Assembly: GCA_963277665.1 (NCBI GenBank)
Contig: OY728122.1
Location: forward strand, 2,124,822,024 to 2,124,886,023
Length of the DNA stretch: 64,000 nucleotides
Origin: Viscum album
Lineage: Eukaryota; Streptophyta; Magnoliopsida; Santalales; Viscaceae
Reading direction: 5' to 3'
The position numbers were made by a program, and so were the translations under genes. How positions within the stretch are numbered: position 1 is the first letter of the stretch; each line of letters starts with the position of its first letter. The notes below the pieces were generated by a model that was given only the letters and a program-made list of their open reading frames with translations, made no database searches and was not told the DNA's origin. This document shows positions 10,381 through 21,600 of this stretch, piece by piece.

Positions 10381-11668
10381 TACCGAGTTTCACTAAACAA
10401 CAATATGCTATTAAAACTAGCCGTTATGAATAGTAATAACCACTTTTTGAAATTTTATAAATTTTATTTTTCAAAATGGACTTCATTTTTGGAATCAGAA
10501 TATCGAAATTAGCCTAGGGTGAAAGTTTGGTATTTTTCTGAAAACTTTCAATTTTTGATGAATAGTGAAACCACTAAGTGGTAGGTTAAAAACTGAATTT
10601 TGCATAAAACATAATTTTACCGCTTCTGTGAATGGAATTTCAAAAATCCGACAGACACGGTTGATATCCGTAAGTAAAATGTGGTTCAATGAGATAAAAA
10701 TAATTTTTTGGTGAATAGTGACTTTTTACTATTTTTACCGCAGTTAATAGTAAATAGGGTAACTAAGGGTAAATATGATATTAATATTACCCTAACACAT
10801 GTCATAATTCAATTGGACAAGTGTAATTCGACCAAAAACAAACTTATGAATAAAATATGACCATTTAGCCCCACTTGGATTAGATTAGGACATTTATTAT
10901 TAATTTATTTAAAGAAGGGTTAAAATAGTTAAAATCAAAGTTTAATAAGTAAATCATTTTTAATATGGGGTTATACATAAGATAAATTCGACTATAAATA
11001 TTCATTATAAAGATAAAAAGATTTCCTACATAATGGTATTTTATTTATAATTTTTAGACATTAAATAATTTAATTTATTTATGACACAATTATGATGCAG
11101 TAATTATCTTATTTATGAAATATTGACATAATTGATGTTATAAACACCAAAATATATGTAATTTGAGACTTTTTATGAATTACACAAATTTTCTAGGTTA
11201 CTATGATATATTAGTGTTGATTTAATCAACTTGGTTCGAACATATAATTCTGTTATGACTTTCACAAAAATCATATATCAAATAGTGTCAAAATTGATAC
11301 AAAATAGTTTTTAAATCAAATAATATATTATTAATTGTTATTTTATTCCTAAAAATCTAAGGTTCGGCCAAATGACTTAGATAAGGATATATATATTAAT
11401 AATAAACAATTTGGGGTTCTTTTGGCATGTTATAGTAAGTGTATTAACCATATAGTGAAAGAAAACAAAAAGACATGGTAAAAGTTAAATTATTTAACTT
11501 AGAGTTAAATCTAATTGATAAGGTTAAAATAATACCCTAAACTTTTCTAAATACTATTGGTTGATAGGATTTCGACCCGTCCCCACTTTAGCTTCGAAAT
11601 AAGACCCTTTGGAACCATTATAAACCGATTTTGACTTTAATATAAAATAATATTTTGAGATATTCCTA

Positions 11669-11702
11669 AGGTGCCCCTCTCCTCCCTTATAAAAGGGCAC
11701 CT
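11669..11702 (+). promoter_or_regulatory. LTR C core promoter: TATA box within an inverted repeat
   Basis: The TATA box TATAAAAG is at 11688-11695. Arms AGGTGCCC (11669-11676) and GGGCACCT (11695-11702) are perfectly complementary over 8 bp and enclose it. A C/T-rich stretch follows, a usual plant initiator context. The 3' LTR has the same arrangement with the TATA at about 20036. Confidence 0.75.
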
Positions 11703-12007
11703 CCTCCCCCTCCTCCTCACACCAATTTGAGCACTCAAGCTCGGCCAACCCCTGCCATTGTCTCCTCTCCACTTCCCTAGAATAATCTTAGAGGTCCTGG
11801 TCTTCTTCTAAAGACCAATCTTAGTTCCCTAAGTGGAGGATTCAAAGAGGCGTTCCAAAGAAGTGGTAATATCCATTACCGATCTTTTCAATTTCTTTCT
11901 TCTTAAACTTCTTCTTCTTTAGTTGTTTCATGATAAAGTAATAACATCAGTATTACTTACATACTGATATCTTATTATAAATATGAAACAACCCTAATTC
12001 ACCTTCT

Positions 12008-12113
12008 ATCCATCCTACGGAAAAATGAAATCACCGCGCGTGCGTACGTACGGAATACCGTCTCCACGCCGTGGTGTAATCTATTTTTCCACCATCACTT
12101 TACAAGGATGGGT
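12008..12113 (+). other. Leader stem-loop module 1 of LTR C
   Basis: Nested complementary arms surround the 30-nt core: ATCCATCCT (12008-12016) with AGGATGGGT (12105-12113, one G-T pair), GGAAAAAT (12019-12026) with ATTTTTCC (12083-12090), CACC with GGTG, and GCGTG with CACGC. The core itself folds as ACGG-AATA-CCGT (12050-12061). The 3' LTR copy is at about 20355-20460. The module lies about 320 nt downstream of the TATA box, so it should be in the transcript. Confidence 0.6.
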
Positions 12114-12207
12114 ATAATGGTGTAATGAGTAACTATTTATTATTATTATAAAGTAATATTTATACTGAAATAATATATATATACTCCAATACAGTTCCAC
12201 AATTATA

Positions 12208-12272
12208 GGAACGATATCATCACTCGTGCGTACGTACGGAATACCGTCTCCACGATGTGATGCGACTCGTTC
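12208..12272 (+). other. Leader stem-loop module 2 of LTR C
   Basis: The core is the same as in module 1, but the arms differ and still pair: GAACGA (12209-12214) with TCGTTC (12267-12272), CATCAC (12218-12223) with GTGATG (12257-12262) and TCGTG (12224-12228) with CACGA (12251-12255). That gives 17 Watson-Crick pairs with one single-base bulge and an internal loop. The 3' LTR copy is at about 20554-20619 with one arm change that creates a single mismatch. Confidence 0.65.
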
Positions 12273-12773
12273 TACATGATCATCATTACATAGTAATTAT
12301 ATAAATGAATTGAATGAATAAATATGATATATGTTACACTAATACCATTCTAGATATAAGGTATCTATAACCTTAAAAGAAGAATAAGAATGTATTCAGA
12401 AAAACACGCATAAGAACAAAAGGCAATAAAGACCCGAGTAACAAGTAACAATGAAATATTACTAACAAGAAGCTAAGAATATGACCATATATTATATCAT
12501 ATAAATATGTATGATTCTGGAATAAGTCAATAACATTATTTAAACCATTATACAGGAGGTTCGGACATGTACAAAGTAAATCGGACCTAAGGTAAGGGAA
12601 ATATCACAATCTCATTTTTATCCGAGATTGTTTATTCGTAAGTATTTACTGGGGTGTATTTTATTATCCACCTCCTTGTTTCATCAATATGTAATATTAT
12701 TTCCATCCACCTACAATTGTTTAAATCCATTTTTACCCTTTGGTGAGTTTTTAGTCATATGTATGAAAGGAAT

Positions 12774-12830
12774 CTTTTGTCGTTTTTCGTACGAGGTACT
12801 TTTTTACTTTTCCGACAAAAGTACGAAGAA
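12774..12830 (+). other. Cluster of overlapping, mutually exclusive inverted repeats in LTR C
   Basis: CTTTTGTCG (12774-12782) pairs with CGACAAAAG (12813-12821). TTCGTAC (12786-12792) pairs with GTACGAA (12821-12827). GTACTTTT (12796-12803) pairs with AAAAGTAC (12817-12824). All are perfect, but the right-hand partners overlap, so only some can form at once. The same cluster is present in the 3' LTR from about 21119. Confidence 0.6.
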
Positions 12831-13866
12831 TGTTTTTTTTAACTTATACGGCATGAATGGATTTTTAAAACATTATTTCCAAGAAGCTTCCTTTACATGT
12901 TTTCATGTTTATTTTTAATCAACTTCTTTTAGTTTATAATTGTATGACATGTTAAGAAAGGAAAAGTGTTTTTGAAGTAGAAAGGATATTTTCCTCAAGA
13001 ATGAAGTTCAAGTATTTTATCAAAATTATTTTCCATCTAAGATAATAAAAGGGTTCTGTTTTTATCCCTATTATTACATGTATTTGATTATGTTGTGATG
13101 GAAACATTTTCATGAATTCCTTTATCTTATATGAATTGTTTTATGATGTCATGTTGTTTAAGAATCCCATATTTATTACATGGGTTATGCGATGATGTAT
13201 GATTTATGATTATGTGGCACACATAAGAAAGGATTCATTATAAGATGGGTGGGACCTATATCTCCCTCCAATGAATTGGGTAAAGATTTTATATCTCATG
13301 AGATAGACATGGCTGGAACGGTAGGTTATACTGGTTCAGTGAAACAGGACTGGAACGGGGGTGACTCGGTTCAGAAAGGGACTTTTTCCACTAAGATAGT
13401 CTTGACAATGAGTCATGACTAACAAGAAATGATTTTCCATGATTATGTGTGCATGCCACAAAGTTTCAAGTTTCATGTTATGATTATGGGGATCTCATTT
13501 TCACTTCTATGATTTATTCCATGTTAAGATATTATGATCTCTTTTGCAGGTTATGATTTTCAAAAAGATATGATATGATTTTTATTTCTTTTATTTGCCC
13601 TTGCTGAGCATTTGAGCTCACCCTTTTTTGTTTTATTTTCCCCAGGTCAGGAAGATGGATATTAAGTAGAATATCCTAAAAGGGACCCTAGATATGATGA
13701 AATAAATGGGAGACACTGTAGAAGATTTATGAACCAGTTGTTTATGTTTCCCAGTTTCTAAAGACACTATACCTATACGGTCCTTTCTAGTTTTGTCATA
13801 TGTTGTAATAAGTGTGCTTCAATTTTGAAGTATTAACAATGTATGTAAAGTATGGGTCGTTATAGT

Positions 13867-13878
13867 TGGTATCAGAGG
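13867..13878 (+). promoter_or_regulatory. Primer binding site of element C (initiator Met tRNA)
   Basis: TGGTATCAGAGG starts 3 nt after the LTR end and matches the plant iMet-tRNA complement TGGTATCAGAGC except at the last base. Confidence 0.93.
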
Positions 13879-14088
13879 AAAGGTATAGTCAACCTTTGGA
13901 AACTAGGATGTGAAAGCCTTAGTAAGAACCCTAAGGATAAGTCTAAGCATAGAACACAATCTTAGTGTTTTAGAAATGGCCTTGAATAACCTAGGATAAG
14001 ACCTTAAGCATGAAAATTTTATTCTTGAATTATGTGGTTTTCCTATTATAATTAGTGTTGCTCACACTATTCTTCTTGGTTTTAGTCA

Positions 14089-15069
14089 ATGGCTGGAACC
14101 CGAAGGAACCGTGTTAATGCGGAATGCAATGGGAAATGCAATGATTGTCCCCCTGAGCAACCAAACGACATGGGAGCTGGAATGAAAAATCTTGTAGCCA
14201 TGCTCACACAACTTTCTCAAGCTATGAATCATGCAGGACTTCCAAACGAGCAAAGGAAGGAGCAACATTCTGTTGAATCCTTCATGAGGCAGCGTCCACC
14301 TTCTTTCAGTGGGTCTACTGATCCATTAGTTGCTGAACAATGGATTAGTACTACAGAAAAGATATTTTCAGTTCTTCAATGTTCTGAACATGATAAAGTC
14401 ATCCAAGCAGTGTATCGTTTGGAAGTAGATGTTGATCAATGGTGGAATCTTATTAAGAATACGAGGCAAAAGGATGAAATTGAGTCTATGGAATGGGACG
14501 AGTTCAAGAACTTATTTTTCAATAAGTACTTCCCTCGTATTCTCCGAACAAAGATGGAGAAAGAGTTTCTTGAACTGAAGCAAAGGGATGATGAATCTGT
14601 TGGTACCTATGAAGCAAATTTTACAAGACTTGCAAGGTACGCTTCTGGTATTATTATCCAACCTGAGAGTAAGATCGATCGATTCTTTAGTGGCTTAAAA
14701 CCAAGTCTTCGAAGGGCGTTAACCATAAGGGACTTCAATAGCTACGAGGAAATCATTCGATGTTCTCTCAAAGTCGAGATGGAGATTGGAATAACCCATC
14801 ATTCACATGGGTTTGATAAGAAGAGGAAGATGGAATTCAAAGAAAAATCTAAAGAGCACACGGAAAAGAAGATGAGCTTTTCCTTATGCTCAAAGTGTGG
14901 AAAGAAACATGGAGGGAGTTGTCTTAATGGGACAAGTAAATGTTTTAAATGTGGAAAGGAAGGTCATCGGGCATTTGAATGCCGTGATAATGGGAAGAAG
15001 ATGTCTAATGACGCAAACAAAGGAAGGGATACACAGAATGAACCTACTACACTTCAATGTTTCAAGTGA
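14089..15069 (+). CDS. Gag (capsid-nucleocapsid) of chromovirus C
   Basis: The ATG at 14089 opens a 326-codon frame starting MAGTRRNR. The capsid-type Gag domain covers about residues 60-200 (PPSFSGSTDP, EQWISTTEKIF, WDEFKNLFFNKYFP, EFLELKQRDDESVGTYEANF). Nucleocapsid motifs follow: CSKCGKKHGGSC (residue 267 on), a full CCHC knuckle (285-298), and a third CCHC knuckle at 324-337 in which the second Cys position is TGA (15067-15069). The frame continues without shift into pol. Gag would form the virus-like particle and bind element RNA. An upstream leader of about 210 bp separates it from the primer site. Confidence 0.93.
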   Translation: MAGTRRNRVNAECNGKCNDCPPEQPNDMGAGMKNLVAMLTQLSQAMNHAGLPNEQRKEQHSVESFMRQRPPSFSGSTDPLVAEQWISTTEKIFSVLQCSEHDKVIQAVYRLEVDVDQWWNLIKNTRQKDEIESMEWDEFKNLFFNKYFPRILRTKMEKEFLELKQRDDESVGTYEANFTRLARYASGIIIQPESKIDRFFSGLKPSLRRALTIRDFNSYEEIIRCSLKVEMEIGITHHSHGFDKKRKMEFKEKSKEHTEKKMSFSLCSKCGKKHGGSCLNGTSKCFKCGKEGHRAFECRDNGKKMSNDANKGRDTQNEPTTLQCFK

Positions 15070-15075
15070 AAGGAG

Positions 15076-17970
15076 ATGGGGCATTATGCCAATCAATGCC
15101 CAAATCCAAGGGTTGATGATGATGGTCGACGTCAACAAAATCTTAAGGATAAAGACAAAGGAAAGTCACATGCAATTTCTATCAGCGATGTGGAGTACGA
15201 TAACGAAGTGGTGAAAGGTACACTTACCATCCACTCTAAAGTATCAAATGTTTTATTTGATTCTGGATCCACCCACTCTTTTATTTCTAAAGAATTTTCT
15301 AAGGGTATCACCGTATTAACTCAACAATTAGATGTTGAGTTAGCTGTGACAACACCTAATGGCACAACAGTCGCATCAAAAGTTTATAATTCTTATCCGA
15401 TCGAAGTTTGTGGGAAAGTGCTTCCTGCAAATCTTGTGATCCTTCCTATAGTGGAATTTGATGTGATTCTTGGCATGAATTGGCTTTCTCTACATGGAGC
15501 TCATATCAATTGCCAAAGAAGGGAAGTCACATTTCATATTCCAGATCAATCTACGATCGTATATCAATGCAAGGATGAACATAATCTTCCAGTAGAAATT
15601 TCTTCCATCTTATGGGTATTGATTCCACTAAATGAAGGTTATTTATCTCAAATGGTTGGTGAGAAACTCACGATTAAGAATATGCCCATTGTACGGGAGT
15701 TTGATGATGTCTTTCCGGACGAATTACCGGGTCTTCCACCAAATCGTGAAGTTGAGTTTTCAATAGAACTCGTACCGGGTGCTTTGCCTATTTCAAAGAC
15801 ACCTTATAGAATGGCCCCAATTGAGTTGCAGGAATTGAAGAAGAAACACCAAGATAATCTTGATAAGGGATTCATACGCCCTAGTGCGTCACCTTGGGGA
15901 GCACCTGTTCTATTTGTTAAGAAGAAAGATGGATCAATGAGACTCTGCATTGATTATCAAGAACTTAACAAGATCACTGTCAAGAAAAAATATCCCCTCC
16001 CACGCATTGATGACTTATTTGACCAACTACGCGGAGCTCAATACTTTTCCAAGATTGATCTTCGTTCAGGGTATCATCAATTAAGGGTCAAAAGGGAGGA
16101 TATACCAAAGACGGCTTTCCGTACATGGTATGGACACTATGAATTTATAGTGATGCCATTTGGTCTTACTAATGCCCCTGCTATCTTCATGGATCTAATG
16201 AATAGTGTCTTTAGAGACTATCTTGATCAATTTGTGGTAGTCTTTATAGACGATATTCTTGTCTATTCAAAGAGCAAGGAAGAGCATGAAGATCACTTGA
16301 GAATTATATTGAAGAACCTGAGAAAGGAGAAGCTTTATGCCAAATTTACCAAGTGTGAATTTTGGCTTCAAAAAGTTTCATTTTTGGGTCACATAATCTC
16401 AAAAGAGGGGATATCTGTGGATCCAGCAAAAACAGAGGTTATCGAAAGATGGTTGAGACCAACAACAGTAACTGAGATCCGATGTTTTCTTGTTTTGGCT
16501 GGATATTATCGACGTTTTGTAAAAGATTTTTCACGATTATCTAATCCACTCACCAAGTTGACTCGGAAAGGAGTTAAGTTTGTCTGGACAGAGGAATGTG
16601 AAGAGAATTTCAAGGAGTTGAAAAGAAGGTTATCCAGTGCACCTGTGCTCACACTGCCTTGTAGTGGAGAAAGGTTTGTGATCTACAGTGATGCATCCAT
16701 GAAGGGATTGGGGTGTGTTCTTATGCAAAATGATATGGTGATAGCTTATGCCTCACGACAGTTGAAAATCCATGAGCAAAATTACCCAAAACATGATTTG
16801 GAGTTGGCTGCGGTAATCTTTGCATTAAAGATTTGGAGGAATTACCTTTATGGTGAAAGGTGTGATATTTATACTGATCATAAAAGTTTAAAGTATATTT
16901 TCACACAAAAGGAGTTGAATATGCGTCAAAGAAGATGGTTGGAGCTGATTAAGGATTACGACTGCTCAATCCATTACCACCCTGGGAAAGCAAACAAGGT
17001 GGTAGATGCATTAAGTCGACAAGACCACGCTAGTTTATCCATGATGAGGATCACAAAAGATCCAATATTTATGGATTTACAAAGGATGGATCTTGGAATA
17101 ATAATGGAAGGGGAAAAATCTTATCTTTCTCAAATGAATGTTCAACCATCTATACATGTGAAGATTAAAGAGGCACAGAAAGAAGATGTCGAGTTACAAA
17201 AGAAGGTGAGAAATGTTCCTGAATTCAACCTTGATTGTGATGGGATAATAAAGTTCAGGAATCGAGTTTGTGTTCCTTCTGTCCCCGAATTAAAGAAGGA
17301 GCTGCTGGATGAGGCTCATAGTTCTTCATTCTCTATTCATCCTGGAAGCACGAAGATGTATAGGGACCTGAAAGAGTACTTCTGGTGGGATGGAATGAAA
17401 AGAGATGTTGCTGAATATGTCTCTCGATGCTTGGTTTGTCAACAAGTTAAAGCTGAGAGACAAAAGTCTAAGGGGATGTTACAACCATTACCCATACCCA
17501 AATGGAAATGGGAAAACATCACTATGGACTTTGTCACAAGACTTCCTAAAACATCCAAAGGCAATAATGCTATTTGGGTCATAGTTGATCATCTTACAAA
17601 GTCTGCACACTTCATTGCTATTAGAGAGGATTTCTCTCTAGTTCAGCTTGCCAGGATATATGTAAAGGAAGTGGTAAGATTGCATGGAGTACCACTTTCT
17701 ATTTTATCTGATCGGGATCCGAGATTTACCTCGAAGTTCTGGAGAAGTCTTCAGCATACTCTGGATACAGAGTTGAGTTTCAGCACTGCTTATCATCCCC
17801 AGACAGACGGTCAGTCTGAGAGAACAATTCAAACCCTAGAAGATATGTTGAGAGCTTGCTCTATGGATTTCAAAGGAGGTTGGGATCAACACCTACCTTT
17901 GGTGGAATTTTCTTATAATAATAGCTTTCACTCCAGTATTCAGATGGCTCCTTATGAAGCTCTCTATTGA
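15076..17970 (+). CDS. Pol (protease, RT, RNase H, integrase) of chromovirus C
   Basis: This is a 964-codon frame that is really the continuation of gag; the ATG at 15076 lies within the third zinc knuckle. Protease: [11 protein letters not shown] (Asp 62) and [47 protein letters not shown] and FIDDILVYS with Asp 392/393 intact. RNase H: Asp 539, Glu 576 and Asp 601 present ([19 protein letters not shown]). Integrase: His 748, His 755, Cys 785, Cys 788, then Asp 818, Asp 879 and Glu 915 with 35 residues between the last two. All catalytic residues look intact. It ends at TGA 17968-17970 in the LY(G)-K motif, where Gly is usual. Confidence 0.95.
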   Translation: MGHYANQCPNPRVDDDGRRQQNLKDKDKGKSHAISISDVEYDNEVVKGTLTIHSKVSNVLFDSGSTHSFISKEFSKGITVLTQQLDVELAVTTPNGTTVASKVYNSYPIEVCGKVLPANLVILPIVEFDVILGMNWLSLHGAHINCQRREVTFHIPDQSTIVYQCKDEHNLPVEISSILWVLIPLNEGYLSQMVGEKLTIKNMPIVREFDDVFPDELPGLPPNREVEFSIELVPGALPISKTPYRMAPIELQELKKKHQDNLDKGFIRPSASPWGAPVLFVKKKDGSMRLCIDYQELNKITVKKKYPLPRIDDLFDQLRGAQYFSKIDLRSGYHQLRVKREDIPKTAFRTWYGHYEFIVMPFGLTNAPAIFMDLMNSVFRDYLDQFVVVFIDDILVYSKSKEEHEDHLRIILKNLRKEKLYAKFTKCEFWLQKVSFLGHIISKEGISVDPAKTEVIERWLRPTTVTEIRCFLVLAGYYRRFVKDFSRLSNPLTKLTRKGVKFVWTEECEENFKELKRRLSSAPVLTLPCSGERFVIYSDASMKGLGCVLMQNDMVIAYASRQLKIHEQNYPKHDLELAAVIFALKIWRNYLYGERCDIYTDHKSLKYIFTQKELNMRQRRWLELIKDYDCSIHYHPGKANKVVDALSRQDHASLSMMRITKDPIFMDLQRMDLGIIMEGEKSYLSQMNVQPSIHVKIKEAQKEDVELQKKVRNVPEFNLDCDGIIKFRNRVCVPSVPELKKELLDEAHSSSFSIHPGSTKMYRDLKEYFWWDGMKRDVAEYVSRCLVCQQVKAERQKSKGMLQPLPIPKWKWENITMDFVTRLPKTSKGNNAIWVIVDHLTKSAHFIAIREDFSLVQLARIYVKEVVRLHGVPLSILSDRDPRFTSKFWRSLQHTLDTELSFSTAYHPQTDGQSERTIQTLEDMLRACSMDFKGGWDQHLPLVEFSYNNSFHSSIQMAPYEALY

Positions 17971-18570
17971 AAGAAATGCAGGACTCCAACTTGCTGGGAT
18001 GAAGATGGGGAAAGAAAGCTATTAGGACCTGATCTCGTTGATGAAATGGCAGAAAAGGTTAGATCTATTCAACAACACATAAGAGCAGCTCAGAGTCGAT
18101 AGAAAAGTTATGCCGACAACCGAAGAAAAGACCTAGAGTTTGAAGTGGGTGATAAAGTGTTCTTAAGAATATCTCCCTGGAAAAGGGTTATGAGATTTGG
18201 AAAGAAGGGGAAGTTGATCCCTAGATATATCGGTCCTTTAGAAATACAGGATCGTGTTGGGAAGGTAGCTTACCGATTGGCGCTTCCACCGAATCTCTCT
18301 CAAGTTCACGATGTGTTCCATGTATCTCTCCTGAGAAAGTACATACCAGATCCTTCACATGTACTCAGCTCAGAAGTTGTACCGCTGGAGAAAGATCTTT
18401 TTTATGAAGAACAGCCGATAGAGATTCTGGATCGTAGCGAAAAAGTCCTACGAAACAAGACCACTCGATTGGTGAAAGTTTTATGGAGGAACCACCAACT
18501 TGAAGAAGCTACATGGGAGCTTGAGGATATGATGAGGGAGAAGTATCCTCATCTGTTTGTTACAAAGTGA
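17971..18570 (+). CDS. Integrase C-terminal domain and chromodomain of chromovirus C
   Basis: The frame continues from pol after TGA 17968. It meets one more stop, TAG 18100-18102, where Gln is expected (SR-stop-KSYAD), and is then open from 18103 to 18570 with an ATG at 18145. It shows the GPF/Y-type region (GDKVFLRISPWK, KLIPRYIGPLEI, YRLALPPNLS, HDVFHVSLLRKYIPDPSHV). A chromodomain-like end follows (PIEILDRSEKVLRNK, VKVLWRNHQLEEATWELED). In chromoviruses this tail directs integration towards particular chromatin. It shares the frame with gag-pol, giving 1494 codons in total. Confidence 0.92.
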
Positions 18571-18596
18571 CGAATTTCGAGGGCGAAATTCTTTTT

Positions 18597-18608
18597 AAGG
18601 GGGTAGAA
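18597..18608 (+). promoter_or_regulatory. Polypurine tract of element C
   Basis: AAGGGGGTAGAA lies directly before the 3' LTR, preceded by a T-run. This is the plus-strand priming site. Confidence 0.85.
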
Positions 18609-21600
18609 TGTAACACCCGAGACTTTTATGTTATATAAATCATCAAAGGAATCTTTTTCTACACAACACTTGCTTGGCTTGCTTTACACGCAATGGCGAC
18701 CTTCCTCGATAGCTTGCGTCGTACGCAATACCGAGTTTCACTAAACAACAATATGCTATTAAAACTAGCCGTTATGAATAGTAATAACCACTTTTTGAGA
18801 TTTTATAAATTTTATTTTTCAAAATGGACTTCATTTTTGGACTCAGAATATCGAAATTAGCCTAGGGTGAAATTTTGGTATTTTTCTGAAAACTTTCAAT
18901 TTTTGATGAATAGTGAAACCACTAAGTGGTAGGTTAAAAACTGAATTTTGCATAAAACTTAATTTTACCGCTTCTGTGAATGGAATTTCAAAAATCCGAC
19001 AGACACGGTTGATATCAGTAAGTAAAATGTGGTTCAATGAGATAAAAATAATTTTTTGGTGAATAGTAACTTTTTACTATTTTTACCGCAGTTAATAGTA
19101 AATAGGGTAACTAAGGGTAAATATGATATTAATATTACCCTAACACATGTCCTAATTCTATTGGACAAGTGTAATTCGACCAAAAACAAACTTAGGATTA
19201 AAATATGACCATTTAGGCCCACTTGGATTAGATTAGGACATTTATTATTAATTTATTTATAGAAGGGTTAAAATAGTTAAATTCAAAGTTTAATAAGTAA
19301 ATAATTTTTAATATGGGGTTATACATAAGATAAATTCGACTATAAATATTAATTAGAAAGCTAAAAAGATTTCCTACATAATGGTATTTTCTTTATAATT
19401 TTTAGACATTAAATAATTTAATTTATTTATGACACAATTATGATACAGTAATTATCTTATTTATGAAATATTGACATAATTGATGTTATAAACACCAAAA
19501 TAAATGTAATTTGAGACTTTTTATGAATTACACAAATTTTCTAGGTTACTATGATATATTAGTGTTGATTTAATCAACTTGGTTCGAACATATAATTCTG
19601 TTATGACTTTCACAAAAATCATATATCAAATAGTGTCAAAATTGACACAAAATAGTTTTTAAATCAAATATTATATTATTAATTGTTATTTTATTCCTAA
19701 AAATCTAAGGTTCGGCCAAATGACTTAGATAAGGATATATATATTAATAATAAACAATTTGGGGTTCGTTTGGCATGTTATAGTAAGTGTATTAACCATA
19801 TAGTGAAAGAAAACAAAAAGACATGGTAAAAGTTAAATTATTTAACTTTGAGTTAAATCTAATTGATAAGGTTAAAATAATACCCTAAACTTGTCTAAAT
19901 CCTATTGGTTGATAGGATTTGGACCCATCCCCACTTTAGCTTCGAAATAAGACCCTTTGGAACCATTATAAACCGATTTTGACTTTAATATAAAATAATA
20001 TTTTGAGATATTCCTAAGGTGCCCCTCTCCTCCCTTATAAAAGGGCACCTCCTCCCCCTCCTCCTCACACCAATTTGAGCACTCAAGCTCGAAAAAACCC
20101 TGCCATTTTCTCCTCTCCACTTCCCTAGAATAATCCTAGAGGTCCTGGTCTTCTTCAAAGACCAATCTTAGTTCCCTAAGTGGAGGATTCAAAGAGGCGT
20201 TCCAAAGAAGAGGTAATATCCATTACCAATCTTTTCAATTTCTTTCTTCTTCAACTTCTTCTTATTTAGTTGTTTCATGATAAATTAATAACATCAGTAT
20301 TACTTAAATACTGATATGTTATTATAAATATGAAACAACCCTAATTCACCTTCTATCCATCCTACGGAAAAATGAAATCACCGCGCGTGCGTACGTACGG
20401 AATACCGTCTCCACGCCGTGGTGTAATCTATTTTTCCACCATCACTTTACAAGGATGGGTATAATGGTGTAATGAGTAACTATTTATGATTATTATAAAT
20501 TAATATTGGTACTGAAATAATATATATATACTCCAATACAGTTCCACGATCATAGGAACGATATCATCACTCGTGCGTACGTACGGAATACCGTCTCCAC
20601 GATGTGATGCGACTCATTCTACATGATCATCATTACATAGTAATTATATAAATGAATTGAATGAATAAATATGATATATGTTACACTAATACCATTCTAG
20701 ATATAAGGTATCTATAACCTTAAAAGAAGAATAAGAATGTATTCGGCAAAACACGCATAAGAACAAAAGGCAATAAAGACCCGAGTAACAAGTAACAATG
20801 AAATATTACTAACAAGAAGCTAAGAATATGACCATATATGATATCATATCAATATTTATGATTCTGTAATAAGTCAATAACATTATTTAAACCATTATAC
20901 AGGAGCTTCGGACACGTACAAAGCAAATCGGACCTAAGGTAAGGGAAATATCACAATCTCATTTTTATTCGAGATTGTTTATTCGTAAGTATTTACTGGG
21001 GTGTATTTTATTATCCACATCCATGTTTCATCAATATGTAATATTATTTCCATCCACCTACAATTGTTTAAATCCATTTTTACCCTTCGGTGAGTTTTTA
21101 GTAATATGTATGAAAGGAATCTTTTGTCGTTTTTCGTACGAGGTACTTTTTGACTTTTCCGACAAAAGTACGAAGAATGTTTTTTTAACTTATACGGCAT
21201 GAATGGATTTTTAAAACATTATTTCCAAGAAGCTTCCTTTACATGTTTTCAAGTTTATTTTTAATCAACTTCTTTTAGTTTATAATTGTATGACATGTTA
21301 AGAAAGGAAAAGTGTTTTTGAAGTAGAAAGGATATTTTCCTCAAGAATGAAGTTCAAGTATTTTATCAAAAATATTTTCCATCTAAGATAATAAAAGGGT
21401 TCTGTTTTTATCCCTATTATTACATGTATTTGATTATGTTGTGATGGAAACATTTTCATGAATTCCTTTATCTTATATGAATTGTTTTATGATGTCATGT
21501 TGTTTAAGAATCCCATATTTATTACATGGGTTATGCGATGATGTATGATTTATGATTATGTGGCACACATAAGAAAGGATTCATTATAAGATGGGTGGGA

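Larger units (their letters stand above)
10261..13864 (+). repeat. 5' LTR of element C
   Basis: It is bounded by GATAT on the left and the primer site on the right. The TATA box at 11688 implies a U3 of about 1.45 kb and a very long transcribed R-U5 of about 2.1 kb. Structured motifs are at 10366-10380, 11669-11702, 12008-12113, 12208-12272 and 12774-12830. An open frame at 12628-12918 (repeated in the 3' LTR) matches no protein and is LTR sequence. Confidence 0.97.

Noticed and set aside
12774..12830. Classical H-type pseudoknot
   Set aside because: The a-b-a'-b' order fits, but the two arms on each side are directly adjacent with no connecting loops, so both stems could not form fully. Alternative folds are more likely.
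12628..12918. Open frame in LTR C, repeated in the 3' LTR (20975-21202)
   Set aside because: The copy in the other LTR is cut shorter by a small indel, and the protein matches nothing known. The DNA-level inverted repeats explain the conservation better.
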